Positions 1 through 10,300 of a stretch of 64,000 nt of DNA are shown piece by piece (position 1 is the stretch's first letter; each line of letters opens with the position of its first letter). The DNA comes from Syngnathus acus (lineage: Eukaryota > Chordata > Actinopteri > Syngnathiformes > Syngnathidae): contig NC_051094.1 of the NCBI RefSeq assembly GCF_901709675.1, positions 6,351,001-6,415,000 of the forward strand, given 5' to 3'. Both the position numbers and the translations under genes were made by a program. The notes under the pieces are model-generated. The model was not told the DNA's origin and searched no databases. It saw nothing but the letters and a program-made list of their open reading frames with translations.

Positions 1-383
1 ATAAATAACTAGACAAAATATTCTCAAATCAAGACGTATTTATGGCGTTCACACAACAGAGAGATGAAAGAGTCTCCTTTGAAGTCTGCATGACCGCATC
101 TACAAGCTCCGAAAACAAATCATGTGGCAAATTTCATGGTTCTTACTAAAATCTGTATGATTTGTAAAACGACAAATAACCTGCACATCACCCGCATACT
201 TTTTAAATAGGTATTACTGTATAAATAGGGCTTTAGGTGATTCAGGTCGGCAATGCAAATGAGAACATAGTAATTGCATTCCTGGAAACATAATTTTTAA
301 ATAAATAAAATAAATGATTATGGATTAATAAATGTTTGGACGGAAGTAATATTTCGCTTCATTTTTTTTTTAACAAACGCTGG
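1..383. other. AT-rich upstream flank of HABP4
   Basis: No reading frame or RNA gene is recognised. The stretch is AT-rich with simple A/T runs (about 290-370) and ends at the HABP4 promoter motifs. Confidence 0.5.
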
Positions 384-464
384 TGACGTCATCCCAAATC
401 GACGACATGGATATTCATGAGGGGGCGTGACTGAGTTTACCGCAGGTGCAAAACAATTATAAAA
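384..464 (+). promoter_or_regulatory. habp4: HABP4 core promoter: CRE palindrome and TATA box
   Basis: A perfect cAMP-response element TGACGTCA lies at 384-391, and a TATAAAA box lies at 458-464, about 170 nt upstream of the HABP4 start codon. The spacing suits a transcription start near 490 and a 5'UTR of about 145 nt. CREB/ATF control is inferred from the motif only. Confidence 0.6.
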
Positions 465-635
465 TCGGATAGAACCGCTCGCACTCTTGTTCGAAGCTCA
501 ATAGAGGTTTGACCGTCACCAGTGAAGGAGGAAAACTGTGGTTTGTGTACTTTTTGGTTTGTTTGTCTTATGTGTGTGTTTGTTTTTGTTAAATTGAATT
601 ATTAATGACGACGTGAATTTCCACTCCAGATTAAG

Positions 636-3130
636 ATGTTACCGGACGCCTACGGCTGCGTTGTGGCCAACAGGTTCGGGAATCTTCCCGACGACGACAG
701 CGACCCTTTGGATTTAATAAGCGAGGTGGAGCGCGAACAGGAGAGAAAGAGGAAGAAAAAGAAGGAGGAGGACGAACAAAAAGCCAAGCAGAAGAAATCT
801 GGCCAGAAAGAATCCCAGAGGGACAGACGCATGCCCATTATTAAAACAGCCCTTCCAGAACCTGATGCAGGTACGTGACAGTCGACAAACAATGCCATCT
901 CCTCATTGTGTTACTGGTCACTTTGCTTTGTCAGCTGCTGACTGTGAATGCTGGCAGGCTTTTCCAGGCCAGTGTTGTTTTGATAGTCCAAAAAAAGCAC
1001 CTATACATCAAAAGTGTCCAAACCTTGTCCTCTGAGCGCTGTCACGTTAAAGGGTTAAGCAAATAATGTTTTATTACCTATATAGATTTAACCAGATCTG
1101 TCAGACACATTTTCCTCATCATAGACGAACTGTTGTGGCTATAAAAATGTGTATCACCTCATCATTGAATAAACACAAGGTGAAAGAATGACAGTAAGGT
1201 CAACCTTATCCCATTGGTTGCAATCACTTATATGTACTGTATATGTGTGCATGTCAATCTGTTTTTTTAATCCCCCCCAGTTTGCAAGCAGCCAGCAGCT
1301 CGCAACAGAGGGGATGAAAGAGCAGAGGCAAAAAGAGGCTCCAAGATGCCAGTCTGTGGGGAGCGCAGGGCCAACCCAGCTGTGTATCCACAGGAATTCT
1401 CTGTCGCAAAGTATGGTTTCAAATGTTTAGTTGCCAATCATTCAGCAATTATGCACAACCTTTTATACCAAATACGACTTAAAACAATGTTTTGAGTAAT
1501 CATCTGAATATTTTTATTTTAAGATACTGCATATTGAACAAGAACACTCTGCTTAAATATAGGAGCAGCAAGTCACTATTTAACTGATTCAATTAAATAT
1601 TGTGTGCATAAATTAAATGATTAAAATGGTTACTAAACAGTTAAAGTTAAATATAATTGAACTGTACTTAATCTGAGCAATGGTAAAGTAACACTGTAAT
1701 TTTGTCAAAGGCCTTCCAACAATCGGGATACCGACTTCAAGAGTCGAGGGGGAGGCAGAGGTGGCAGAGGTGGGAGAGGAGGATACACAAGGAACTCTGA
1801 TTATTTTGTCCTGCGGGGCAAAAGAGAATATGACCGACACAATGGAACGTAAGTCTTTTTTTTATTATTTTTATTTAAATTTCCACATGTTTGGTGATTT
1901 TTTTAAGAGCACTTTTATTGTTGCCACTCTCACTGTAGCGGCATCTCACCGGATGAGAAGCGCGGCGGCAGAGGTCCCTGGAATTGGGGTTGTGTTGAAG
2001 AACCAGCCGGGTATGTGTGTCAGACTGGCTGTCCACAACAGTTGTATTGCCGAATTTGTTAAGTTACAACAGTTTTCGTTCTTGAAGCGAGTTAATGGAT
2101 GTGATGACTGATGCTCAAGTACATTCTGAGGAGCCTCAAGCACCAGTGAAAGAGAACCAAAACATGTAAGTGGTCCTGACTGATCTAAGATAAAAAAAAT
2201 TTTTTTTTTTTTTGAAAAGCATGTTTCATTGTTAACCTGTTTCCCCTTAGTGTGAAAGTTGCTGTAAAATATTTTCTCCCACTAGTGCAGTGCCAGAAGA
2301 GGAAGACGAAATGTTGGTTCAGGTTGCTGTGGAGATGACTCTTGATGAATGGAAGGCCTTGCAGGAGGTCAGTCGTCCAAAGGCAGAGTTTAATATCCGC
2401 AAACCAGACAACAAGATTCCATCAAAGGCCAAAGTCATCCACAAGTCCAAACATGTGGAGGTGAGTCTGCAAATACTCAATTTCAGGGAGACACTCCATG
2501 CCCAAAAAAATCCAAGTTTGCATCAGCCCCAAGATGCATTGCTAGAACTTTATTTTAAGAGACAATGAAGGATAAAAGCACAACTGTAGTATCTCCTCCA
2601 TAAAATTTCAGGCAGGCATCTGCTGCTCAAACAATGCCTCCACTACAGCCACCGTCAGTTCATTTAAGTTGATCGTAATACACGGCGGCCAACAAGGCAG
2701 AGGTCAAACCCTGCTGTGTGCGTGACCATTTAATCAGCTAGGTGTTATTTACAATCCAATCTTCAGCATCTAAAGGGGCATGTAGAAGGAATGGAGGATG
2801 AAGGAACGTTCCTTCGCCGATCTGTGAATGACATCACCTCCCTTCTGGACATCAACTTTGGTAGTCTGGGACGCCCGCCTCGAGGGGGTAGAGGCAGGGG
2901 GGCCCGTGGAGGCCTGTCCAGTTACTCTGAGAGAGACCAAGCCACACTGGAGAAGGTAAGCAATGAATTGCATGTTTCCTCGCTTTGTGTAAACAAAATA
3001 TTAGTTCTAAATTTGATTTTTTTTGGGTTAACTGATGCCTGACAGTCGTGCTGCTTGTTCACAGGTGGGTGAAGTGGCTCCAGACCCTGACAATCCAGAA
3101 GATTTCCCAGAATTATCAGCAGGCAGATGA
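636..3130 (+). CDS. habp4: HABP4, intracellular hyaluronan-binding protein 4 (SERBP1 family), 8 coding exons
   Basis: Coding exons are 636-870, 1281-1410, 1711-1848, 1939-2010, 2088-2165, 2286-2460, 2767-2955 and 3065-3130. The total is 1083 nt, 360 aa, with phases matching at every junction. The N-terminus carries the family signature GCVVANRF followed by an acidic DDDSDPLD stretch and a K/E-rich coiled segment (about residues 1-65). An RGG-type box lies in exon 3 (about 134-145) and a second in exon 7 ([15 protein letters not shown]). Exon 6 holds the conserved [12 protein letters not shown], then [19 protein letters not shown], and the last exon ends with [13 protein letters not shown]4/Ki-1/57 and SERBP1 bind RNA and are known from other vertebrates to occupy idle 80S ribosomes with eEF2; I infer the same role here. 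The start has A at -3 and gives the family N-terminus. Exon 7 could instead begin at 2776 (in frame, three residues shorter), but the 2767 acceptor has the better pyrimidine tract. HABP4 rather than SERBP1 is chosen from the CDC14B neighbour. Confidence 0.93.
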
Positions 3131-3365
3131 ACAAGTTCACACCTCATGTTGCTGGTGTGGGGAAATGGGTTGCACTTAAACATTGGCCAATGAGGATACG
3201 AGCTTTCATGGAATTGCTGTTCTCAAGGTTTGGTGTTCTATTCTTCTGGGTTTTTGTTTCTAGTCACCGATGGCACTGAGCTTAAAGAATTTTGCAAAGA
3301 TTACAGATGTTTCACTTGGTTGTAATTTGCTCCCCCTTACAAAATGTTCATCAGCAAAACCACAA

Positions 3366-3371
3366 AATAAA
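3366..3371 (+). terminator. habp4: HABP4 polyadenylation signal
   Basis: A canonical AATAAA lies 236 nt after the HABP4 stop codon, giving a short 3'UTR. It is the first such hexamer downstream and lies before the CDC14B 3' end on the other strand. Confidence 0.65.
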
Positions 3372-3675
3372 GAGCAGTTTATAGCAGTATGTTTGTTCAG
3401 ATATATAAATGAAGAGGAAACACAGGGTTAATTACTTTTTTTTTACTTTAAAAAACAAAACAAAAAAAGATTATAGGATATGCTTAAAATCAGTATTCAT
3501 ATAGTGGATACGTCCCAGTAGGACGGTTTTGATTAAAACAGTAAGTAAAAAATATTTACACATTTTTTAAAGTAAATATTTACAGTTATGAAATACAACT
3601 GAATAATTCACAAGTGCATAATAGTATTGTGACTAGACAAATGTGCATAATATTGAACATGAACATTCAAGCTAT

Positions 3676-4088
3676 TTAAAGGGACAGTGTAGATTGTTTT
3701 GTTTCTGCCATCTAGTGGTGAACTAATAGAACACAATGACCCAAGTTCAAAGCCTGTGCATTTTGAAGCACACACACGACACTGCTAAAGTGACACTTTG
3801 CAGGCCTATCACCAATTTGGTCAAGTCAGTGCATTACATTTGTTACCCATGCAGTAGTCACTGAGCCAGCAAATTTGTGATTGTCTCCTTGGGGAATCCC
3901 GAGCAGAAATATGGCAACACACGTCAGCGTCCAGTACCGTAAAGGTGTGACCCATGTAATTGGTAATTCCCATACTATTATATTCAAGAAATGTACTACA
4001 TGTTGACAGAACATATTTTGTTGCATATTGGGTAGAATTTTAAATGGAACATAGAAAATTGTAAACATTCTTGACACTGTCCCTTTAA
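3676..4088. mobile_element. MITE with TTAA target duplication between HABP4 and CDC14B 3' ends
   Basis: The segment begins TTAA-AGGGACAGTGT and ends ACACTGTCCCT-TTAA, so 11-12 bp terminal inverted repeats are bounded by TTAA on both sides. The body (about 405 bp) has no transposase frame. TTAA targeting is known for piggyBac and Kolobok transposons, so this is probably a non-autonomous derivative of one of them. The superfamily cannot be decided by eye. Confidence 0.65.
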
Positions 4089-4301
4089 CTAAATGATTAA
4101 AATTATCTGACTTTCAGCCTGCCACTGAGGATTAACAGTTAAAAATGTCTAGGACCATGTGTTGAATATAAAAGTTTTAAACACTTAAATACCATGTCAT
4201 TTTAGGAAGAATCATACTGCTTGAAGCTGGTTGTAAAAATGTTAAAAAAAAAAAAAAAAACCACTCAAAAGTCAGTCTTCAGGGTTTCCACATCCACAGG
4301 C

Positions 4302-7300
4302 TCACCGGAGTAAAGGAGCTCGTGCTTTAGGTATGGAGTGACTGTGAAGAACAGAGAGAAAGACTCAACTGACTGAGGAAAACACTTAATCATTTTCCGT
4401 CTCACATCACAAAGATAATAAGATAACATGAACAAAAGATAGATAGATACCACAGCTTAGAAAATTGCTCAGATTGCAAAGCACGGCGAGCTTTACGTCC
4501 TCTGGAGGCGGTGGCGGCTCTGTTGTGTGCGAAACACAAAAGAGGCGAGGAAAAAAAGAGATGAATGCCCCAGACAAGCAGAAACAGCATTGTGGAGAAT
4601 AGTGACAGTAACGGGCAAGCGAAGGAACCAGGGAAGCTATAGCCAGTCATACTCCAAATAACTCTCGTCTTTGGAGGACATGCAACAAGCGGTGCCATTG
4701 GAAGGAAGGAAATGCAGACAGACTCGGATACTTGGCAGGAAAGATCATTTGGAGACTCAAAAAACCCCAACCCCTGACTAGTGTGAAAGAGAGCTTGTCC
4801 AAGGAAGGGAAATGCATTGTGTCCATAAATCTTCATGTGGGTTGGTCTGGCTTGCCTGCAAGTGCGCCATGTTTAAGTTGACGGGAGTGCACGCGCTGGC
4901 CGCATCTCTGTGGCCGCCACATGGCTCACAAAACACCAGTTCCCTGTCGTTGGCCACTACATGCAAGTTGTCTAGGGAGCCGATCAGTGGGCTGCGACAT
5001 AGGCAGAGAGAGGATCCCTTTAAGTTGGGCTTCATGAGTGGCTATAGCTTCTGGGTTGCCTTCACCAAATGTTAGGCAGTAACAACACAGTCCTGCTTCA
5101 GTTTGGTTCAGTTTGGTAGGAAGTACAATTTGTTGCCTTTAGTATTATCTCCTGAAGGACGTTTTCAGTTACGAAAACATGTTACATAAGAAAAGAAAGC
5201 ACAGCAGTTTTTTTGCCCCAACTACCCTTTTTCATGTCCTTGCTTCATGCAAATTTATGGTTATGACTTAACTATTATATTAAAGTAGGTCAGAGACTAA
5301 GGTGCATTCAGAGACAGTTATTGCAATTTTAGTATGGAAAAACTACACCCTCCATATTTTAATAAAAATAAAAAAAAAGTGTTATTTCATAATTACTAAC
5401 ATAATCACAGTTGACTGAATGTCAGACATACCGGCGGGAATAAATTGGACAGATTGTGGAAAAACTACGTACCATACTAAACCAAACCAAACTGTACTAA
5501 TCGGTAGCTCCGTGCTTGCACTCTACTATACTCTAACTTTCTGAGTGCCACGCTGGTCTCCTACCTGCATGCTAGTCCACTGTCGGGCAGTGAGGTTCTG
5601 GTCCTCTTACTGGTGTCGGAGTGGTCTGACAGAGCCACCGAGTTGGCGCCAGTCTTACAGCTCTGTGCGCTGGTCTGAAGGATGGCCCTGCTGCAGAGGA
5701 GATAAAGCACGGTAGCAATGACTAAAGTTGGTTGATTGGTGGGTGCGTAATGGGGAAATTGTCTATAGATAGCAAAGCTTACTTGAGAGACTGCGATGCT
5801 GACCTTGTGTGAATCTTATTCTCTTCTTGCCTGTGAAAACACGATTGACATAAATGTAGAGGTGGTCGAAGCTATACAGATTTGACTTAAGACTTATGTT
5901 GCACTCGTTTGACAAAAGATTAGCAAAGCAAAATGCTAGTAGGGGAGCCGCATAATGTGACGCTGAACAACGCTTTACATTAAAATTATTCATGTAATTG
6001 TCATCAAGCCTGCAATATCATGTAAAAATGGCTGAGTGAATCAACCACTTAACGGTGAGGAACTTGAATCATCAGAAAGACAAGATATTCACAGTTAATG
6101 GAACTGAAAGAAAAAATGCTCTGCACTAAAAACACAGGTGCTTCTCTTGATCTTCAACTAGAGCATTTAATGCTAACAAAATAGCTGATAAGAATTCATT
6201 TAACAGCTAATATTTAGCCATTTTACATTATTTCATTACACTGCCAAAAACTGCTTTTAGGCATTCTCGGTTGTCCTCTTGACAATCACAAAATACACCT
6301 TTAAAGGCACTTGGAATAAAAATGAATGAGAAACTGAAGAAAACATGTTGGTGAAATTTTTTCCAATGACTGTACATCTGATTTGGCTTGGCAATTAAAG
6401 ATGGGGCTCACTTACAGCATTCTCAGTGATTGATCCAGAATGGGGGGGCAGCACATTTTTTGAGGGGGTTCACGGGCCGGTGGAACTCATAGAAATCCTA
6501 ACCCGTCTATACAGAAATGCAGGATGGTAGAAGGGAAGCCATACACAATCCACCACAGGGCAAGGCTACACAGGGAGGAGAGCAGCATGGCTACCAGTAC
6601 CAGCCATCTAGAAGGAGGACAAATCCATCAAGAGCAAACAAAAAAAAGGGAATAATAATAAAAAGGAAGGAGACAAGAGACGACTGGGCGGAACGCAAGG
6701 TCTACAAATCTCTGCTTTTACAATGGGACTGGATCAATAAAACAACCCTCTTTAGATATTATGGCTGAAAAGCATAACGACCAAAACCAAATGATGCCAC
6801 TTTTGTTTTTCAAGGTTAGCTTCATCGGCGTCTGATAGCTTCTTTATATGGATTAGCAGCTAGCAAAATCAATTATTGCTGAGTTGACACAATTTACAGC
6901 GTCATTGTAAAGGAACAAAACCACAGACTGTATTAAAATAAAGCAAACGACAAAATATAACATTTAGTGACTCATTCAGCATAAGCTCCCAATATCGAGA
7001 TGAATTAGCATCTTGATATTGAAGGTATACCTAAAGTGTGTAAAGGCGATTATCACGAGTAACCAAGCTCCACTAAGATCGTACTGATCCAGTCTCAATT
7101 AAAGCAAAAAAAAAAAAAGCAGACATTAAAGCCATGTGAACTCTGCCCAACATTTAGTAACCATTAAACACAAAGACAGATCGTAGACATCTACGAGGAA
7201 TGTGTGAGCGTGCATGTCCGGAGGATGTCGTGCCCGTTGCCATGCATGGAGGGGAAAAGGCAGAAAAGGTGCTTTTACATTATTTGCAGTGAAATATGAC

Positions 7301-10300
7301 ATGCTCTTCAGTGTTAAACAGTGAAGCCAGATGGTGAGCGCTCAGTCGAGGCGTTAAATAGTTGGATAGCACGGCTGACAAACTGGGCTGAAAGCGCAAG
7401 AAAATCATCCTGAGAAAAAAACGAATTGTACTGTTCACAAAAAATATCAAAATTGACCAACATAACCGTTGTTTCAACGTGGCGTTAATACTCCTTGATA
7501 GCTAAATGGAATTAGAATCCATTATGGTAAAATAAGGATCGGGGAAAATCTCAACAGTTGATTGAACAAGCCTTCACTAATAGCTCATCTTCATCGGGAG
7601 CATTAATCAACGGAATCCGAGCGCCAAACTTTGAAATTTGCAATGCTGCAGTCCAATGGATAGCTGTTGGCAAATATTGTACAGCAAGTCCACGAGAGGC
7701 CGAAGTAAATGTGGTGCATCTACTGTACTTATTGCACATCCATGTCGCAGCAAAGCCAAAGGAAAGAAAAATTCAATCAGCCATCCATTTCAACAGGAGT
7801 ATCTAGCTTTAAACGCGGCAAGTGACGTGCTCTTACCTCCTTCAAACCTCACATCCATTTCATTCCTGTTCCACACCACCACTCTCCCTCAGCTATCTTT
7901 GAAACGACAGGCAACTCACTGGCCAGAGCGCGCCTGAGAGGCCGCAGCAGAGCACTACCACCTGCCTGGCACAGGGACAACACAGCCACATGGGAAGATT
8001 GGCAGTAGGAAGCCAACCATGCTAGATATCAATGGAGTGGGGGCAAGGAGATCGAAGTTTTTCTTACAACCCCACCCCCCCCAAGAATTCTTCTGATAAA
8101 GATTCATTGTATGTTCCCTTTGAGGAACGGGTGAAAATATGCAGGAAATTAATTTAAAATCAGAAAATACTCAAAAGTCAATTATCTGGCTTGGCTAGTG
8201 CCCCTAAAGTCCCCCCTCTAGCTCCGCCAGTGACTCTAAGCACCTGCTAAGTATTGAATTAAAGTGCCACTTCACAGCTACTAGTATGCAGGTTATTGCA
8301 TCTTAACATGTACGATTACCTTGTAGAATATATCAACCCATCCATCCATTCATTTGGTCTCCTACTTTCCACACAGCTGTGCTTGCCTAACCAAACAACA
8401 CAAATGCCTCATTATATTTAACGTCACTCTTTCCTGACATATTAGCAATTGCCACTTCTAGATTATAGAGTGGCGTACATTCCTTGTAGCCCTAAATGCT
8501 ATTTACGCCAAAGAACCAGCTGAGGTCTATTGCAAGAATACTACAGGCCCCCCATAGCTCATCAAGTAGCAAACGGTATCGTGCCCAAAATCTAATATCG
8601 TCCTCGGGTGCCCGCCCAATTAAATCATACATGGCAGCAACATCGCTCACTTGAGGGAGGGGCGGGGGTTACATTTTTGATAGGAAAATAATCACATTTG
8701 AGTTGATTGAGATGGCACTCGAGAGTGGCGGTCTATTTGGATACTTACGATAATGAGCTTGAGGATCTGGCCTGCCTCTTGCTCTTCAGTGCTCGCAGTT
8801 TGTCACCCTGTGTCAAGCCGTTCCGGTCCTCGTCGTCACTGTACTGTGGGGATTTGAGAAAAAAGAAATAAAATACAGTAGCAAATATTGCAATAGAAAT
8901 GATTTACAAAAACATACCAATTCCATTTCTCCTTTCTCGGATGTCCTGTTCTTGTTGCTTCCGTTAATGGTTATGTCATCGACTCCAGAGAGGATTCTGG
9001 TTACGGCCAGTTTGCCATTCTTCTTTTCGTTTACCTTCTCTCGGAAAACATCTCCCTCCGCCCATAGACTATTCTGCTTCCTAAAAAAAAAACAGTACAA
9101 CACATTACCTATCAAGATTAAAATAAATAATGATTAAAAAAACTTTGACTGGCACTCAAATGATAGTTTATTAATTGCATCTTGAAGCGCAATAGAAAGT
9201 CCAAAGCGGTTGAGACTAATAAATTGACATCTTTTAATGACACGGAAAAACAGGCCGCAGTGACGGTGGAATGTGTTTTTAGTCAATTTAAAAGCCACAA
9301 ATTTCTAGCATAAAAAACAAAAATGGCTACTCCGGAAAAATCCTAAACACATTTGTCAAATATAAAAGCCTGTGCTTGTAGAAGAGGAAAACTTAATTGT
9401 GTCCAAATATGTTTTTTCCAGACCAGGTATTTTATATCATTTGACTTTTTGCACCTACTCTTCAACAAAGTTCTGCTGAGGTCCAATGATAGATCCCGGG
9501 CGGCAGATCCGAATCCAAGCAATGACCTCTGCCGCTGTCATGGCGTAATGCTTCATCATGTAACAGCCAATCAGAGTGCCAGTTCGCCCCAGTCCAGCTG
9601 AAATCAAACATTACAGTTGTGGTGATGACTTCCAATCCATAATTATTTTTTCAGGAAGCCCAATTGCGGTTTTACCTTTGCAGTGAACGGCAATGGCTCC
9701 CTCCGCGTTCTCACAAATATTGAGGAACTTTCGGACAATGGCGTCATTGGGCGTGCTCCCGTCCACAAAAAAGAGGTCATGATGTTCAAAGCCCGAGTCG
9801 GTGAAGCGCTTGGCGTCATACATTTTTTTGTTGAGCCGGATGACACTAGTGACGTTGTGTTTTCTAAAGTAAGGGATGTAGGCCTCAGGTGCGTGCAGAG
9901 GGTAGCCTGAAGTTAGAAACAAGAGACATGAGTGCCAGGTAGACGTAACACCGTTTAGAAAGAGTCTGGTCTAGAACTTGCCGTTCTCGATTTTGCTTTT
10001 GGGATGAGGCCCGCTAAACGCGAGGAACTTTCCTGGAATGATCCAGTTCAGATCTCCATTTTCTGCCCTCTCATAGTGCTCGTATTCCTCCACGTCAAAG
10101 TCGGAGAAGTCGAGCCAGCCGTAATGCAGGGCCTGGTAGAAGGTAATTTCATAAGCGGCAACATGACTCGGCAATTGTGGGCAGTGTCGAGAAAGGCTTA
10201 CCTTGTGGACAGCACGCAGGCAATCCAGGATGTTCAGATTGTACATGCAGGTTCCAAATGAGGCATCTCTTAAAAAAAAAAAAAAAAGATTTTAAGCAGC

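Noticed and set aside
4265-4345. Frame ending in [17 protein letters not shown] as the CDC14B C-terminus
   Set aside because: Using the same acceptor (4341) the upstream exon delivers two bases, which selects a different frame ending in KARAPLLR. This also resembles the ...TVLR end of human CDC14B. The other frame would need a donor that is not visible.
4402-4836. 144-codon minus-strand frame as a gene
   Set aside because: Only its part 4519-4451 is exonic (CDC14B exon 13); the rest is intron read-through.
7831-7970. Possible extra CDC14B exon on the minus strand before a GTAAGAG motif
   Set aside because: An in-phase acceptor gives a short frame that stops before the donor, and the translation has no similarity to CDC14B. 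The 8749-to-5690 junction already fits.
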